Shown: positions 44,385 through 53,776, numbered from the stretch's first letter. The stretch is 64,000 nucleotides of DNA from Thermoguttaceae bacterium (GCA_025060325.1 JANXBW010000003.1:124001-188000); one strand, 5' to 3'. The notes: generated from the sequence alone by a model not told the origin. Translations and numbers: made by a program.

Positions 44385-45152
44385 ATGGGACTCCTAAGTG
44401 ACCTAAGAGTCATTTACCACATGGTGTTTAAGCCGATTCGTGGTCGCGATCACCACGAGCGATTGGAGAGTTTCTATCGCGGACAGGCTCGGGATTACGA
44501 CGCCTTTCGACAGCGGCTGCTTAAGGGCCGGGATGAGTTATGGTCGAAGCTTCCTCGGCCGGAAGGGGGCATCTGGGTGGACATGGGCGGGGGCACAGCC
44601 GCCAACTTGGAATACCTTGGACCGGATATTGGTCGGTTGAAAAAGATCTACGTCGTCGATTTGGCCGCTTCGCTCCTAGAAGTAGCTGCCGAGCGTGTCA
44701 GGCGCCACGGCTGGCAAAATGTTGAGCTTGTTCATGGGGATGCTACGCGATTTTCACCCCCGGAGGGTCTTGCCGACGTAGTGACCTTCTCCTACTCCTT
44801 GACGATGATCCCCGACTGGTTTGCGGCTATTGAGAACGCTCGGCGAATTCTGCGACCCGGCGGCACGGTCGGGGTGGTGGATTTTTATGTATCCCGTAAA
44901 TATCCACCCTCCGGGCTGGTAAGGCATCGCTGGCGGACGCGCTGGTTTTGGCCGTGTTGGTTTGCCACGGACAATGTGTTTCTCTCGCCCGATCATTTGC
45001 CGTACCTCCTGTGGCGCTTCACGCCAGAGTACTTGGCGGAACGCCGGACGCGCATTCCCTGGGTACCCTTTGGCCGGGTCCCCTACTACGTCTTCGTAGG
45101 CCGCAAGCCACAGACAGACTCGCCACTCTCAGGCACCCCCGCCAGTGTGTGA
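44385..45152 (+). CDS. btaB: BtaB-like SAM-dependent N-methyltransferase
   Basis: 255 aa. Class I methyltransferase: GRDELWSKLPRPEGGIWVDM, glycine-rich motif I VDMGGGTAANLEYLG (~65), acidic residue in YVVDLAASLLEVA, motif II VELVHGDATRF, and FSYSLTMIPDWFAAIENARR. RPGGTVGVVDFYVSRKY and the tail WVPFGRVPYYVFVGRK match BtaB proteins. BtaB trimethylates diacylglyceryl-homoserine to DGTS. It lies 270 bp after btaA on the same strand. No clear Shine-Dalgarno site precedes ATG 44385. Some organisms fuse BtaA and BtaB; here they are separate. Confidence 0.82.
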   Translation: MGLLSDLRVIYHMVFKPIRGRDHHERLESFYRGQARDYDAFRQRLLKGRDELWSKLPRPEGGIWVDMGGGTAANLEYLGPDIGRLKKIYVVDLAASLLEVAAERVRRHGWQNVELVHGDATRFSPPEGLADVVTFSYSLTMIPDWFAAIENARRILRPGGTVGVVDFYVSRKYPPSGLVRHRWRTRWFWPCWFATDNVFLSPDHLPYLLWRFTPEYLAERRTRIPWVPFGRVPYYVFVGRKPQTDSPLSGTPASV

Positions 45153-45549
45153 TAAGTCAGGCTTCGTTCCCTGAAGCATCTTACTCGGTGCGAAGTATCC
45201 CACCGCCTGCATTTCCTGCCGCATGATAGACAGGCTCCGGCAACCCCACCCACGCTAACCAAACGTGTTACCGGCGCAAGTTGGGCGGTTGAATCGAAAT
45301 CGCAATCCAAGGGGTGTGGCCGGTGCGAGCCCGGCGCGCGGGATACAATCTTGAAGCTGACGGCGATTTGGCCGGTATTGGCCCCGGGTTTAACTTTGCC
45401 CTTAAGCTCCTGGGCTGGGACTCGGGACCGTTGTAGCCTTTTGGAATCCCTATTTGCACGAGGAGCACCTGCGAAGGCGACTTCTCGGCCTGGCCGGCCA
45501 GTAAACTGCCGCGTTTGGGATTGGTTTAGCCCCTGAGCGCTAGCGCTAT
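45153..45549. promoter_or_regulatory. Gap upstream of the kinase gene, with a 12-bp palindrome at the start codon
   Basis: 397 bp without a gene. A perfect palindrome AGCGCTAGCGCT lies at 45536-45547, ending 2 bp before the ATG of the kinase gene, where a Shine-Dalgarno site would normally be. It could be an operator or a chance repeat. Confidence 0.35.
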
Positions 45550-47826
45550 ATGTCACTTGATCCCACTTTGCCACAAGAGGATTGGGCGAAAGAGGCAGCC
45601 CGTGCGAAGAGTCTTCAGCGGGACCGGCCACCGCTTATCATCCCGGGTTATGAGCCGGAACGGCTTCTAGGGACGGGCGCCTACGGGGAAGTTTGGGTTT
45701 TTGTGCAAAAAAGCACCGGGAGGCGGGTGGCGGTCAAGTTTTATGCCCATCGGGGAGGGTTAGACTGGGCCCTTTTGGCCCGGGAGGTAGAGAAGCTTGC
45801 CTTTCTTTTCAATGACCGGCATGTCGTGCAACTACTGGCTGTGGGCTGGGACGCCGATCCTCCGTACTACGTGATGGAGTATATGCCCCATGGCTCACTA
45901 GCCGACCGGTTGGCTGAGGGGCCACTTCCGCCGGCCGAGGTGGTGCGACTTCTCCGGGATATCGCCCAGGGGCTTGTGCATGCGCATAACAAAGGGGTTC
46001 TCCACTGCGATCTTAAGCCAGCCAACGTGTTACTTGATCACGATGGCCGGGCACGCATTGCGGATTTTGGTCAGTCCCGTCTGTCCCATGAACAAAGCCC
46101 GGCGTTAGGGACGTTGTTCTACATGGCCCCTGAACAGGCCGATTTGGCCGGCGTGCCCGACGCCCGTTGGGATGTCTACGCCCTGGGTGCCCTTGCTTAT
46201 TGCATGTTGACTGGTGAACCACCTCGGCGACTGCCACAGCTTATCCCCCGACTTGAGCAGGCTCGGACGCTGGAAGAACGGCTCGCCATCTACCGGCGGG
46301 CAATGCACGCTGCGCCTCGTCCCACGGCGCACCGCCGCATCAGGGGGGTGGATCGATACCTGGCTGCGATTATTGACCGATGCTTGGAGGTTGACCCCGA
46401 GAAGCGATTCCCTAATGTTCAGGCGGTCGTGGCGGCGCTTGACGCTCGGGAGGTAGCGCTGGCACGACGCCCATTAATTGCCCTGGGGGTTCTCGCCCCG
46501 CTTCTTCTTTTTGGGGTAGTCGGAGTCCTGGCCGCTGTCGGTGGTCGTCGCCTGCTTGAGGGTTCGCGGAAGGCTCTCATCGAGGCCGCACTGAGGAACA
46601 ATGCCTTTGCCGCCGAATTTGTCGCTCGTACAGCTTCCAACGAACTGGAGCGGCGCTTCGAAGCGGTAGAAAGCGTAGCCAACTCGCCCGAGTTTCGAGC
46701 GTGGCTTGACTGTTTCCGCCGCTCGGAGGAATTGCAGAACATTTTGGAAGAACTTGATCGGTCCCCGGCCTCGAGCCGAGCAAGCGAACCGTCCGGCCTG
46801 TCGGCCCGCGGCGAGGGCGATCGGCAGGCGGACTTGCGGCAGAAATTCCGGCACCATCCGGCACGAAAGGCTTTGCAGGCCGAGTTTGAGGCTTTGATCC
46901 CGGATCGTTTTCATCCCTTTAAATCCCCATCGCCTGGAGAGGTGGCAAGCTGGTTCTTTTGCGATTGGCGGGGCTTTTCGGTGGTGCGTGTCCCAGAGTC
47001 GGAAACGGTTGGCCACAATTACGCTTGGCGAAGTTTCTTCCACGGAGGACCAGCGGATCTTCCGCGCGGCACTCGGCCGCCAACGGGGGAACACCTCCGC
47101 CGAACTCAGCTATCGGCCGTCTTTCAATCGGAGGCTCACGATCAGTGGATCGTGGCCGTGGCCACTCCGGTCTTTGAAGATCCCCGTAAACAGCAAGGGT
47201 TCCTGGGGGTGGTGGCGCTAACGGTGCGGGTGGGGCGTTTTGTGGAGGTCGAAAGCGGCCAAGCGCGATTCTCGGCCTTTCAGATGGCTGTCCTTGTTGA
47301 CGAAAGGCCGGGGGATCACCAGGGAGTAATCGTCCAGCATCCGCTTTTTCAGAAGCTGGAGAACTTGGCCGAGATTGATTTCGGGCGCTATCGACTTCCG
47401 CTTGAACTTTTGCCTAACACGATTGAAAAAGGGATCGGCTTTCGCGATCCCTTAGGGGAGCTTGCCGAGCGTACCGGACATCCATTGCCGGCGAAATGGT
47501 GGCTTGCCCAGGCGGCGCCGGTCCAGGTGCGAGGCGAGCCGGTCGGATGGTGGGTGGTGGTTCAGGAAGCATACGACAATTTTGAAGGCACAATCGGCTG
47601 GACGCTCAGCCAGCTTCAGCGCGGGCTTATTGTTTATGCCGGCGCAGCCCTTGCGGCGGTGCTCCTTATTTTCGGCGGAGTATGGCTCCTGGTGCTGTGG
47701 CTGCTTCGTGGAAACGGTGCTTGGTCGCGAAGGAGGGGCGAAGGGTTCTCCGGGGCGCCATCGACCGCTTCGGCTTCCGAGGCCGACCTGCCCACTCAAA
47801 CTTTTGCCCAGCCTAGCGCGGGATAG
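45550..47826 (+). CDS. Receptor-like Ser/Thr protein kinase with extracytoplasmic sensor domain
   Basis: 758 aa. Kinase domain ~33-300: P-loop LGTGAYGEVW, lysine in VAVKFY, αC Glu in REVEKL, catalytic loop HCDLKPANVLL (~152), IADFGQS, MAPEQ and DVYALGALAYCMLTGEPP. The HRD arginine is Cys, the variant often called non-RD. A transmembrane helix (~311-334) leads to a ~350-residue extracytoplasmic region (SVANSPEFRAWLD, HNYAWRSFFHGGPADLP, WIVAVATPVF, LGVVALTVRVGRFVEV) resembling a double-Cache ligand sensor. A second membrane helix (~698-722) and a short tail end the protein. This inverts the usual sensor-kinase order, with the kinase N-terminal. It probably phosphorylates cytoplasmic targets in response to a small ligand. 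Confidence 0.9.
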   Translation: MSLDPTLPQEDWAKEAARAKSLQRDRPPLIIPGYEPERLLGTGAYGEVWVFVQKSTGRRVAVKFYAHRGGLDWALLAREVEKLAFLFNDRHVVQLLAVGWDADPPYYVMEYMPHGSLADRLAEGPLPPAEVVRLLRDIAQGLVHAHNKGVLHCDLKPANVLLDHDGRARIADFGQSRLSHEQSPALGTLFYMAPEQADLAGVPDARWDVYALGALAYCMLTGEPPRRLPQLIPRLEQARTLEERLAIYRRAMHAAPRPTAHRRIRGVDRYLAAIIDRCLEVDPEKRFPNVQAVVAALDAREVALARRPLIALGVLAPLLLFGVVGVLAAVGGRRLLEGSRKALIEAALRNNAFAAEFVARTASNELERRFEAVESVANSPEFRAWLDCFRRSEELQNILEELDRSPASSRASEPSGLSARGEGDRQADLRQKFRHHPARKALQAEFEALIPDRFHPFKSPSPGEVASWFFCDWRGFSVVRVPESETVGHNYAWRSFFHGGPADLPRGTRPPTGEHLRRTQLSAVFQSEAHDQWIVAVATPVFEDPRKQQGFLGVVALTVRVGRFVEVESGQARFSAFQMAVLVDERPGDHQGVIVQHPLFQKLENLAEIDFGRYRLPLELLPNTIEKGIGFRDPLGELAERTGHPLPAKWWLAQAAPVQVRGEPVGWWVVVQEAYDNFEGTIGWTLSQLQRGLIVYAGAALAAVLLIFGGVWLLVLWLLRGNGAWSRRRGEGFSGAPSTASASEADLPTQTFAQPSAG

Positions 47827-48337
47827 GTTGGGCTTCCACGAGCTAGCTTTAGCTTCCGGGTGAGAGAAGTATAGTCTGCCGGCGAAAGGGAAATATGAAG
47901 ATCGGGCCATGGATGTCGCCATCGAGTTGTTGACGCGGGCAGTTGGCACCCGCGTTGGAAGCGCGGACAGTACGTTCTTGCTTCCAGCGATCGGGATCGG
48001 GCCTAAATACCGTGGTGCCGCCCACGGCAAACTGTGGCCGGTTTTTCCGGCGAGGTGCGACCGCAGGACTTAAGCGCGTTGACGAATCGAAAGGCCCTGT
48101 TCCGAGTCCTTGCTAAGCCGTTGACAAACCTGCGCACAAAACGTTTTGCGGAGGAGCCCTCGGCAATCGGCTAGATTTTGTTGGGTGGCTAGTGGGGGTT
48201 CAGTTTGAGAAGACTAGTGGCACGCTAACTAAGCAAGTTCATCTGGCGGACACCCAAGCAATCTTTAACACTTAAGCAAGCTTTGGTAGTAAAGTTCCGC
48301 AAGGAAGGAAGTTTTCTCCCGTTGGTGGAGTGGTGAA
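47827..48337. other. Intergenic region
   Basis: 511 bp. A small stem GCCGG-TTTTT-CCGGC lies near 48036. Leftward frames crossing from the kinase gene are antisense shadows. No gene recognised. Confidence 0.35.
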
Positions 48338-49537
48338 ATGGGTTTTGCCCGACAATTTAGCCGGGTTATTTCCGCGATTTTGATTGTCGCTGGGGCGTCC
48401 ACGATTGGGCTCTGGCTGCTCTTTGACAGCGGCTTACTTTTGGCAATACCGAGTCGTGCCCAGGCCGAGGAGGGCTCGGCCCAAATAAGCGAGGCGATGG
48501 CAAAAGCGAATTGGCAAAAGCTCCTTGGCCAATGGCGGGAAATCCTGGGCCGAATGCAGAAGCACTACTGGGACTATCGTTTAGTTCCGCCTGCCGATGC
48601 TCGAAGGATCGAAAAAGATTGGGAGCTTCTTCGGCAACAGGCCCGGCAGCTTGAGCCTCAGTTGATCGAGGCAGCCTATGCCCTCTTTCGGTTTGGCCCG
48701 CGCAAGTATGTCGACGAAGGGGCCTTCCTTCTGGCTGTGGCGGGATCTTATTACGACCAGGACAATTTCGAGGAAGCATATCGGCTCGGGTGTCGACTAA
48801 TTGAAGCCGGGCATCCAAATCCGGCGGTCTATGCCCTCACCGGTGTCGCAGCTTTCACTTTGCACGAATACGACCGGGCAAATGAGTATCTTCAGATCGC
48901 GGATAAGCGCGGGGTCTTATCCGAGGGGGGCAAGAGGGTTCTTGAGGATCTTGCCTACTACCGGCAGGCTTGGGAGCGCGAAAAAAGCTTACGGCAAAAG
49001 GAGGCGGCGGCCGGCAATCTCCCGCGGGTGCTTCTTGTCACTACAAAAGGCGAACTCGAACTGGAACTGTTTGAAGATCAGGCACCGAACACAGTGGCCA
49101 ATTTTATCTCGCTTGTGGAAAAGAAGTTTTATGACGGAGTACCTTTTCATCGGGTGATTCCCCATTTTGCCGCGCAGACGGGTGATCCCACTGGGACCGG
49201 TCTAGGAGGGCCGGGTTATCGGATTGCCTGCGAGTGCTACCGGCCGGATTACCGCATTCACTTTCGTGGCAGTGTGAGCATGGCCCATGCTGGTCGAGAT
49301 ACAGGGGGCTCCCAGTTTTTCATCTGCTTTATGCCGCAAAAACACCTCGACGGAAAACATACTGTCTTCGGACGGGTTGTTCGCGGGATGGAAGTTCTTT
49401 CGCGAATCGCCCGGCGGGACCCCGAGGACCCGGCCCCAGCCGAGCCAGACCGCATCGAACAGGCTAAAGTCCTGCGCAAGCGAGATCATCCGTACAGGCC
49501 TGTGACCTTGCCGCTTGCGGAAGGCCCCCGCCGCTAA
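48338..49537 (+). CDS. Exported peptidyl-prolyl cis-trans isomerase, TPR-like helical region plus cyclophilin
   Basis: 399 aa. Residues 1-43 form a signal peptide or anchor (VISAILIVAGASTIGLWLLF to SRAQA). A helical TPR-like region (~50-225) is followed by a cyclophilin domain (~232-385) with LVTTKGELELELFEDQAPNT, FHRVIPHFAAQTGDPTGTG, SMAHAGRDTGGSQFFICF and LDGKHTVFGRVVRGMEVL. The catalytic Arg (FHR) and QFF are present. It should catalyse prolyl isomerisation in periplasmic protein folding, with the helical part binding partners. The aldolase gene follows on the same strand. Confidence 0.9.
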   Translation: MGFARQFSRVISAILIVAGASTIGLWLLFDSGLLLAIPSRAQAEEGSAQISEAMAKANWQKLLGQWREILGRMQKHYWDYRLVPPADARRIEKDWELLRQQARQLEPQLIEAAYALFRFGPRKYVDEGAFLLAVAGSYYDQDNFEEAYRLGCRLIEAGHPNPAVYALTGVAAFTLHEYDRANEYLQIADKRGVLSEGGKRVLEDLAYYRQAWEREKSLRQKEAAAGNLPRVLLVTTKGELELELFEDQAPNTVANFISLVEKKFYDGVPFHRVIPHFAAQTGDPTGTGLGGPGYRIACECYRPDYRIHFRGSVSMAHAGRDTGGSQFFICFMPQKHLDGKHTVFGRVVRGMEVLSRIARRDPEDPAPAEPDRIEQAKVLRKRDHPYRPVTLPLAEGPRR

Positions 49538-49766
49538 CGGCTGGAGAAAGGACCCATGCGGGAACAGTTTTAATAACCCTCTTCTTAAAAGGGAATATAA
49601 GCGCGGGGTTAACCGCCCGGATACAATCGGAAGGTGTGGCCCCAAGGGGGAATGGGAAGGAATCGCCGTAATTTCTCGCGACCGCAAGGAAGTCGGTGGT
49701 GTGTTGTTGTCGAGCCTGCTAGCTGACGGTGGGGACGGTCTTTGTGGGAAGGGAAAGTTTACAACA

Positions 49767-50846
49767 ATGGGCGGAGCAAATGGTCTGAGTGATTTCCGCA
49801 GTGACACGGTGACTAGGCCGACACCTGGCATGCGCCGGGCAATGGCGGAGGCGGAAGTAGGCGATGATGTCTTTGGCGAAGACCCAACTGTCAACCGCCT
49901 CGAAGAGCGGATCGCCGAGCTTCTGGGCAAGGAGGCGGGTCTTTTGGTGCCATCTGGAAGCATGTCGAATCTCGTCGCCGTGCGGACGCTGTGCCGGCCT
50001 GGTGACGAAATGATCTGCGAGGCGGAAAGCCATATTTTCAACAACGAGCAATCGGCCTACGCTCAAATCTGTGGTGTGGCGGCTCGCCCTGTACAGGGTT
50101 TGCGGGGTATTCTTCGACTGGAGCAACTTTTCGAATGTATCCGCCCGCCGGGGATCCATCATGCCCGAACTCGACTTCTGACGTTGGAGAATACCCACAA
50201 CCGCGGTGGAGGTACTATCCAACCATTCGACGAGCTAACACGAATCTGCCGATGGGCACATCAGTCCGGATTGGTCACGCATTTGGATGGGGCGCGGCTG
50301 TTTAACGCCGTGGTGGCGACTGGTATCCCTGCTTCTGACTGGGCGCGGCATTTTGACACCGTGAACATCTGCTTCAGCAAGGGTTTGGGGGCGCCGGTTG
50401 GTTCAGCGCTTGTCGCCACGAAGGAGCTTATCGCCGAGGCCCGCCGACATCGAAAAGCTCTGGGTGGAGGCATGCGACAAGCGGGCATCCTGGCAGCCGC
50501 GGCCCTCTATGCGCTGGAGCACCATATTGATCGCCTGGCAGAGGATCATGCTTTGGCCAAGCGGTTGGCCGCCGGCATTGCCGAGATCCCGGGCCTAACA
50601 CTTGATCCGGAAGTTGTGGAGACCAATATGGTCTTTTTCCGAGTTGACCCGGCCTGGGGTTCGGCCAGCTTGCTCTGTGAGCGGCTGAAAGCGGAATTTG
50701 GCGTTTTGATGCTGCCCTCAGGGCCTCAACGCATCCGAGCCGTCACGCATTTGGACGTGGGCCCCCAGGACGTGGAGCGCGCCCTGGCGGCTCTCTCCCA
50801 ACTAATGGGGGCAAAGGTGTACCCAGTTGGGGCGGCCAGGGTGTAA
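49767..50846 (+). CDS. ltaE: Low-specificity L-threonine aldolase
   Basis: 359 aa from ATG 49767; longer in-frame starts back to 49515 add an unlikely N terminus. PLP fold-type I enzyme cleaving threonine/allo-threonine to glycine and acetaldehyde. Family blocks: FRSDTVTRPTPGMRRAMAEA, VGDDVFGEDPTVNRLEE, GSMSNLVAVRTLCRPGDE, LENTHNRGGGTIQP, THLDGARLFNA and the PLP lysine in FSKGLGAPVGSALV, then RKALGGGMRQAGILAAAALY. All catalytic residues are present. Shine-Dalgarno is weak. A T-tailed terminator at 51081-51117 probably ends the transcript. Confidence 0.93.
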   Translation: MGGANGLSDFRSDTVTRPTPGMRRAMAEAEVGDDVFGEDPTVNRLEERIAELLGKEAGLLVPSGSMSNLVAVRTLCRPGDEMICEAESHIFNNEQSAYAQICGVAARPVQGLRGILRLEQLFECIRPPGIHHARTRLLTLENTHNRGGGTIQPFDELTRICRWAHQSGLVTHLDGARLFNAVVATGIPASDWARHFDTVNICFSKGLGAPVGSALVATKELIAEARRHRKALGGGMRQAGILAAAALYALEHHIDRLAEDHALAKRLAAGIAEIPGLTLDPEVVETNMVFFRVDPAWGSASLLCERLKAEFGVLMLPSGPQRIRAVTHLDVGPQDVERALAALSQLMGAKVYPVGAARV

Positions 50847-51080
50847 GTCGGCCGTATAACTCCCCCTACAAAGGGAGGGATTGGCCCAAGAGCTTCTGTG
50901 GGGGCCATTGCCAGCCGGTGAGGCTGGCCTCCTGTGGGTTAGATACCGGCAGAACCGGCGAAAAGAGGCCGGGGAGGCACCAGACGGCGGCCACCGAAGT
51001 AAAAGTTCAGAAAATCGCGGCAAGCTCGATTCGTTAAGCGAAATCTTAACCGAGAATCTCCGCGAAGTTCTTCCCATTAC
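50847..51080. other. Trailer downstream of ltaE
   Basis: Contains a stem GCCAGCC-GGTGA-GGCTGGC at about 50909-50927 without a T tract. No gene. The true terminator follows at 51081. Confidence 0.35.
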
Positions 51081-51117
51081 CCCCGGCGCCCTGCGACTAT
51101 TTGCGGCCGGGGTTTTT
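51081..51117 (+). terminator. Rho-independent terminator after ltaE
   Basis: Perfect 7-bp stem CCCCGGC (51081-51087) / GCCGGGG (51106-51112) followed directly by TTTTT (51113-51117). The loop is 18 nt, longish but acceptable. On the plus strand, 235 bp after the ltaE stop. A convergent gene ends at 51169. Confidence 0.75.
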
Positions 51118-51168
51118 CAGTCTGTCCCCGCTCACGGAGTCCCGCCTTTCGGACAGAAACGACCGGGT

Positions 51169-51450
51169 TCACTTGGGTCGCCGGATAAGGTCAGGCCCCG
51201 GCCCGCACACCTTTTCGTAGCCTGCACTAGTGCGGCGATACTGGGTAAAGCCGTGCCGTTCCAGGTTCTTAGGACTAAGCAAGCTCTTAACGCCCCGCAT
51301 CGGTTTAAAAGGTGCAAAGGCGCGTCGGCAGGTGGTGCCGCACTGAGGACATGCGCACTGCGTGGGTGAGTCCACTGATTGGAGAAGCTCAAAACCCTCC
51401 CGACAGTAGTCACAACCCTCCGACTCTGGCAAATACCGATAAAGCGGCAT
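51169..51450 (-). CDS. FmdB-like zinc-ribbon protein
   Basis: 93 aa from ATG 51450; longer in-frame starts add an implausible Arg-rich N terminus. Begins MPLYRYLPESEGCDYCREGF, with the family-typical N-terminal tyrosine patch and two CXXC pairs (CDYC; CPQC), as in the CxxC_CxxC_SSSS (FmdB) zinc ribbon. The usual poly-Ser tail is replaced by a basic C-terminal extension. Small regulatory or nucleic-acid-binding role likely; unproven. Converges with ltaE. Confidence 0.7.
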   Translation of the reverse strand: MPLYRYLPESEGCDYCREGFELLQSVDSPTQCACPQCGTTCRRAFAPFKPMRGVKSLLSPKNLERHGFTQYRRTSAGYEKVCGPGPDLIRRPK

Positions 51451-51951
51451 AGGCCTTTGACCCCCCGAGCTACTTTCCAAGACCAGGCGCTTCGTCCCGC
51501 GGCCTGGAGATTGAAGACCGCGGCTTTCCCGGAGTATCGGTCGCCTTGAGCTACCGGCCGAACGAAACAAGCCGCGAGCAAAGGATTCAGGTCCCTTTCG
51601 AAATCAATTTTAGGTTGCCTCAAACCGATCGAGATTTTCGCAAGGTCTCAGGGACAGGCGGGCCGGTTGCGGTCGTACGGGACCCGGGAAAAGAGGCGGT
51701 TGCGTCCTGAATTTAGGAAGACGGAGGCTCCTCGAGGAGGGGGCCTGCCCCGGTTTTATGGAGATTGATTGGAGACGCATCCCCCACGGGGTAGGAGGGA
51801 TGGCCCCCGAACGCTTCTACCCGCGGGCGGGGAGGGAGCTAGTTTGGTAGTTTCCTTGCTTTCCCTTGGCATATTCGGAAATAATGTCAAGGGACGTAGT
51901 GTTCCCCGCGACGGTGCGGGGTATGGTCGCAAATAGAGGAGGAGGTCAAGG
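51451..51951. other. Divergent intergenic region
   Basis: About 500 bp between the zinc-ribbon gene and the small gene at 51952. No recognised gene. The right end carries a very strong ribosome binding site (GAGGAGGAGGTC) for the next gene. Confidence 0.35.
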
Positions 51952-52152
51952 TTGGTTACAACCCACCCCGTCTCTCTCCGTTGGCGCGAACTGTTCCGGC
52001 CGGGCAATATCACTGAGGAAACCTTCCAAAAAGCCGAAAAGCTCTTAGAGACACTTAGGCCGGAAGATCCCCTTCGTCACCGACTGTATCAGGAATTGCA
52101 GGAGATCAAGCGGCTACACGTTCAGAAAAAGTCGGCCCGAAAGCAAAAGTAG
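51952..52152 (+). CDS. Small conserved-looking helical protein
   Basis: 66 aa. Start TTG 51952 preceded by GGAGGAGG about 7 nt upstream, which decides the start. Sequence WRELFRPGNITEETFQKAEK then LLETLRPEDPLRHRLYQELQ and a Lys-rich end (KKSARKQK). Two amphipathic helices, no signal peptide. Function unknown; the size and charge suggest binding of a protein or nucleic acid. Confidence 0.65.
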   Translation: MVTTHPVSLRWRELFRPGNITEETFQKAEKLLETLRPEDPLRHRLYQELQEIKRLHVQKKSARKQK

Positions 52153-52396
52153 CTTTGCCACCGGCTACTGATCGGCCGCGGACTTCGCGGTAGAATTCCG
52201 GGGTCATAGTGGGCCCAGGCGCTCAACTTGTCGGGTTTTGGCACCTTTCCGGGCTCGCGCGGTACCCCGCAGCCCTTCCGAAGTCAGTTACCGCCTTTTT
52301 CGGTGGTGAACCCGGTGGATCTCGGACAGGGGGTCATTTTCCTTTCTGAGTTCTTGCAGTCCCTCATCGACTAGTTCTTCCCCAGGAGGGAAATAC

Positions 52397-52891
52397 TTAG
52401 GGTAATTCCTGGAGGCTAGCCAACTTCTCAAGAAGGGCTACTTGTCGGCGAAGTTGAGCGACCGCCTCACTGGGCTCATGCATGAGCGTCTCTGGCCCAC
52501 CCGGCGGGCTTTTTCGCTCCAGATCCCGAAGCAGCCTTTGGCACCAGGCTAAGAGATTGACCCGCTCGTGGGTACCAATGCCGGCTGCCTCTAGCTTTCT
52601 TGAAAGCGCAAAAAGTTCTTGGATGTCGCTCGGCGACAAAAGCGCTTTCTCACCAAGCTCCGCGGCAAGTTGACGTAGCTCTGCCGGACTAATCCGAGTC
52701 AGCTCGTACCGCGAAAGAACCCGTTTGAGTGCCCTGCTATTTCCGTCCACTTTTAACTCGTCAAGCGCATCCGTGCGGCCGGGCGCGGTAATCCCTTCCG
52801 AGCTGGGACCATTTTTCTGGCTAGAAGACAGCTGCTGAATAACCCCCCGAGCGAACAGACTGAGCACAGAGCCGGTAAGCGTCGAAAGCAT
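52397..52891 (-). CDS. Hypothetical protein with C-terminal coiled coil
   Basis: 164 aa from ATG 52891 with GGAGGG 9 nt upstream; a longer frame to 53053 has no such site. N terminus MLSTLTGSVLSLFARGVIQQ is amphipathic, not a clear signal. The middle is helical (RVLSRYELTRISPAELRQLA; LSPSDIQELFALSRKLEAAG) and the last ~30 residues (EAVAQLRRQVALLEKLASLQ) form a coiled coil. I do not recognise the family. Confidence 0.65.
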   Translation of the reverse strand: MLSTLTGSVLSLFARGVIQQLSSSQKNGPSSEGITAPGRTDALDELKVDGNSRALKRVLSRYELTRISPAELRQLAAELGEKALLSPSDIQELFALSRKLEAAGIGTHERVNLLAWCQRLLRDLERKSPPGGPETLMHEPSEAVAQLRRQVALLEKLASLQELP

Positions 52892-53170
52892 GCGACAAGG
52901 CCCTCCGTAGCGAATTGGGGAAACGGCAAGGGATAAAGATTTCCCGGTTACTGCCCCGCCGGTGGGCCAACTGGGGTTGCAATCCTCGTGCCAAAGTCCT
53001 AAGGGCGGCATTCCGCGGGGATCAGGCGGCGATTGCGGGGGAGCGGGAAACAAGCGTCGGCAAAAATTGCAGCTAACTTAAGCGGGAATTGCCAGCCGCC
53101 ACGTTAATGACGCGGGATTCAAATCGCGGGTGCGGTGATTACGGGGAAAGTGTATCACGGGGGAAGTGTA

Positions 53171-53776
53171 TCAGCTCGTTACTGCCGCGGCGGGAAAAAC
53201 GTTTTGCCCACCCTGAGTTTCGTTCCCGGCACCTGGAGGAGCAGGAAAATGGGCAAGCTTTCTGGCGGGTAAATACTCACAAAACGGTCGAGCAATTTCC
53301 CGAAAAATCTTGACCGGAACCATCACCGTGCCCCACCGGGGCGAAAGCTCCCGGGCCCAGCGTCCGTACTCTCGAAGCGGCGTCGCTAAGAAGGCGTATC
53401 GTTCGCTTTCGAAGAAGAACTCAAACTCGGGGGCAGTAGGGGACCGGTCTCCGACCACTTTATAAGCAAAGACCAGTAACCCGCGAAATCCGGCCCCGAA
53501 GAATTGTTCCCACTGCTCTAAACTTCGTAAATCGTCCACAAATGACCAGTTCTTCCAATACTGCGGGTGAAGCCGGCCTGTGGGGAAGCGTCGCCCCTTC
53601 ACATCCACAAGCCACCCTCCGTGACTCCCGGTGGCCACGATAAAGTCCAAATTTTTAAGCGTTTCCCCCGCGGCGATACGGGCCCTTCGGGCTTCGTCCA
53701 CAGCAACATAAGGGACGGCCAAAGCCCGCAGATACGCTTCGAAAGCCCGCTCGTAAGGGTTTCGCCGATCGGCCAT
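53171..53776 (-). CDS. HYExAFE family protein, nuclease-like
   Basis: 201 aa from ATG 53776; TTG 53812 is an alternative. The N-terminal motif NPYERAFEAYLR fits the planctomycete HYExAFE family name. The core has LKNLDFIVATGSHGGWLVDV followed by KGRRFP. The spacing of Asp56 (LDFIV) and the later DVKG resembles the D..(D/E)xK site of PD-(D/E)XK nucleases, so a nuclease role is possible. No signal peptide. The C-terminal ~40 residues are low complexity. Experimental function of the family is unknown to me. Confidence 0.72.
   Translation of the reverse strand: MADRRNPYERAFEAYLRALAVPYVAVDEARRARIAAGETLKNLDFIVATGSHGGWLVDVKGRRFPTGRLHPQYWKNWSFVDDLRSLEQWEQFFGAGFRGLLVFAYKVVGDRSPTAPEFEFFFESERYAFLATPLREYGRWARELSPRWGTVMVPVKIFREIARPFCEYLPARKLAHFPAPPGAGNETQGGQNVFPAAAVTS

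Noticed and set aside
47452-48030. 192-codon leftward frame
   Set aside because: Mostly antisense to the kinase C terminus, with no domain or ribosome site.
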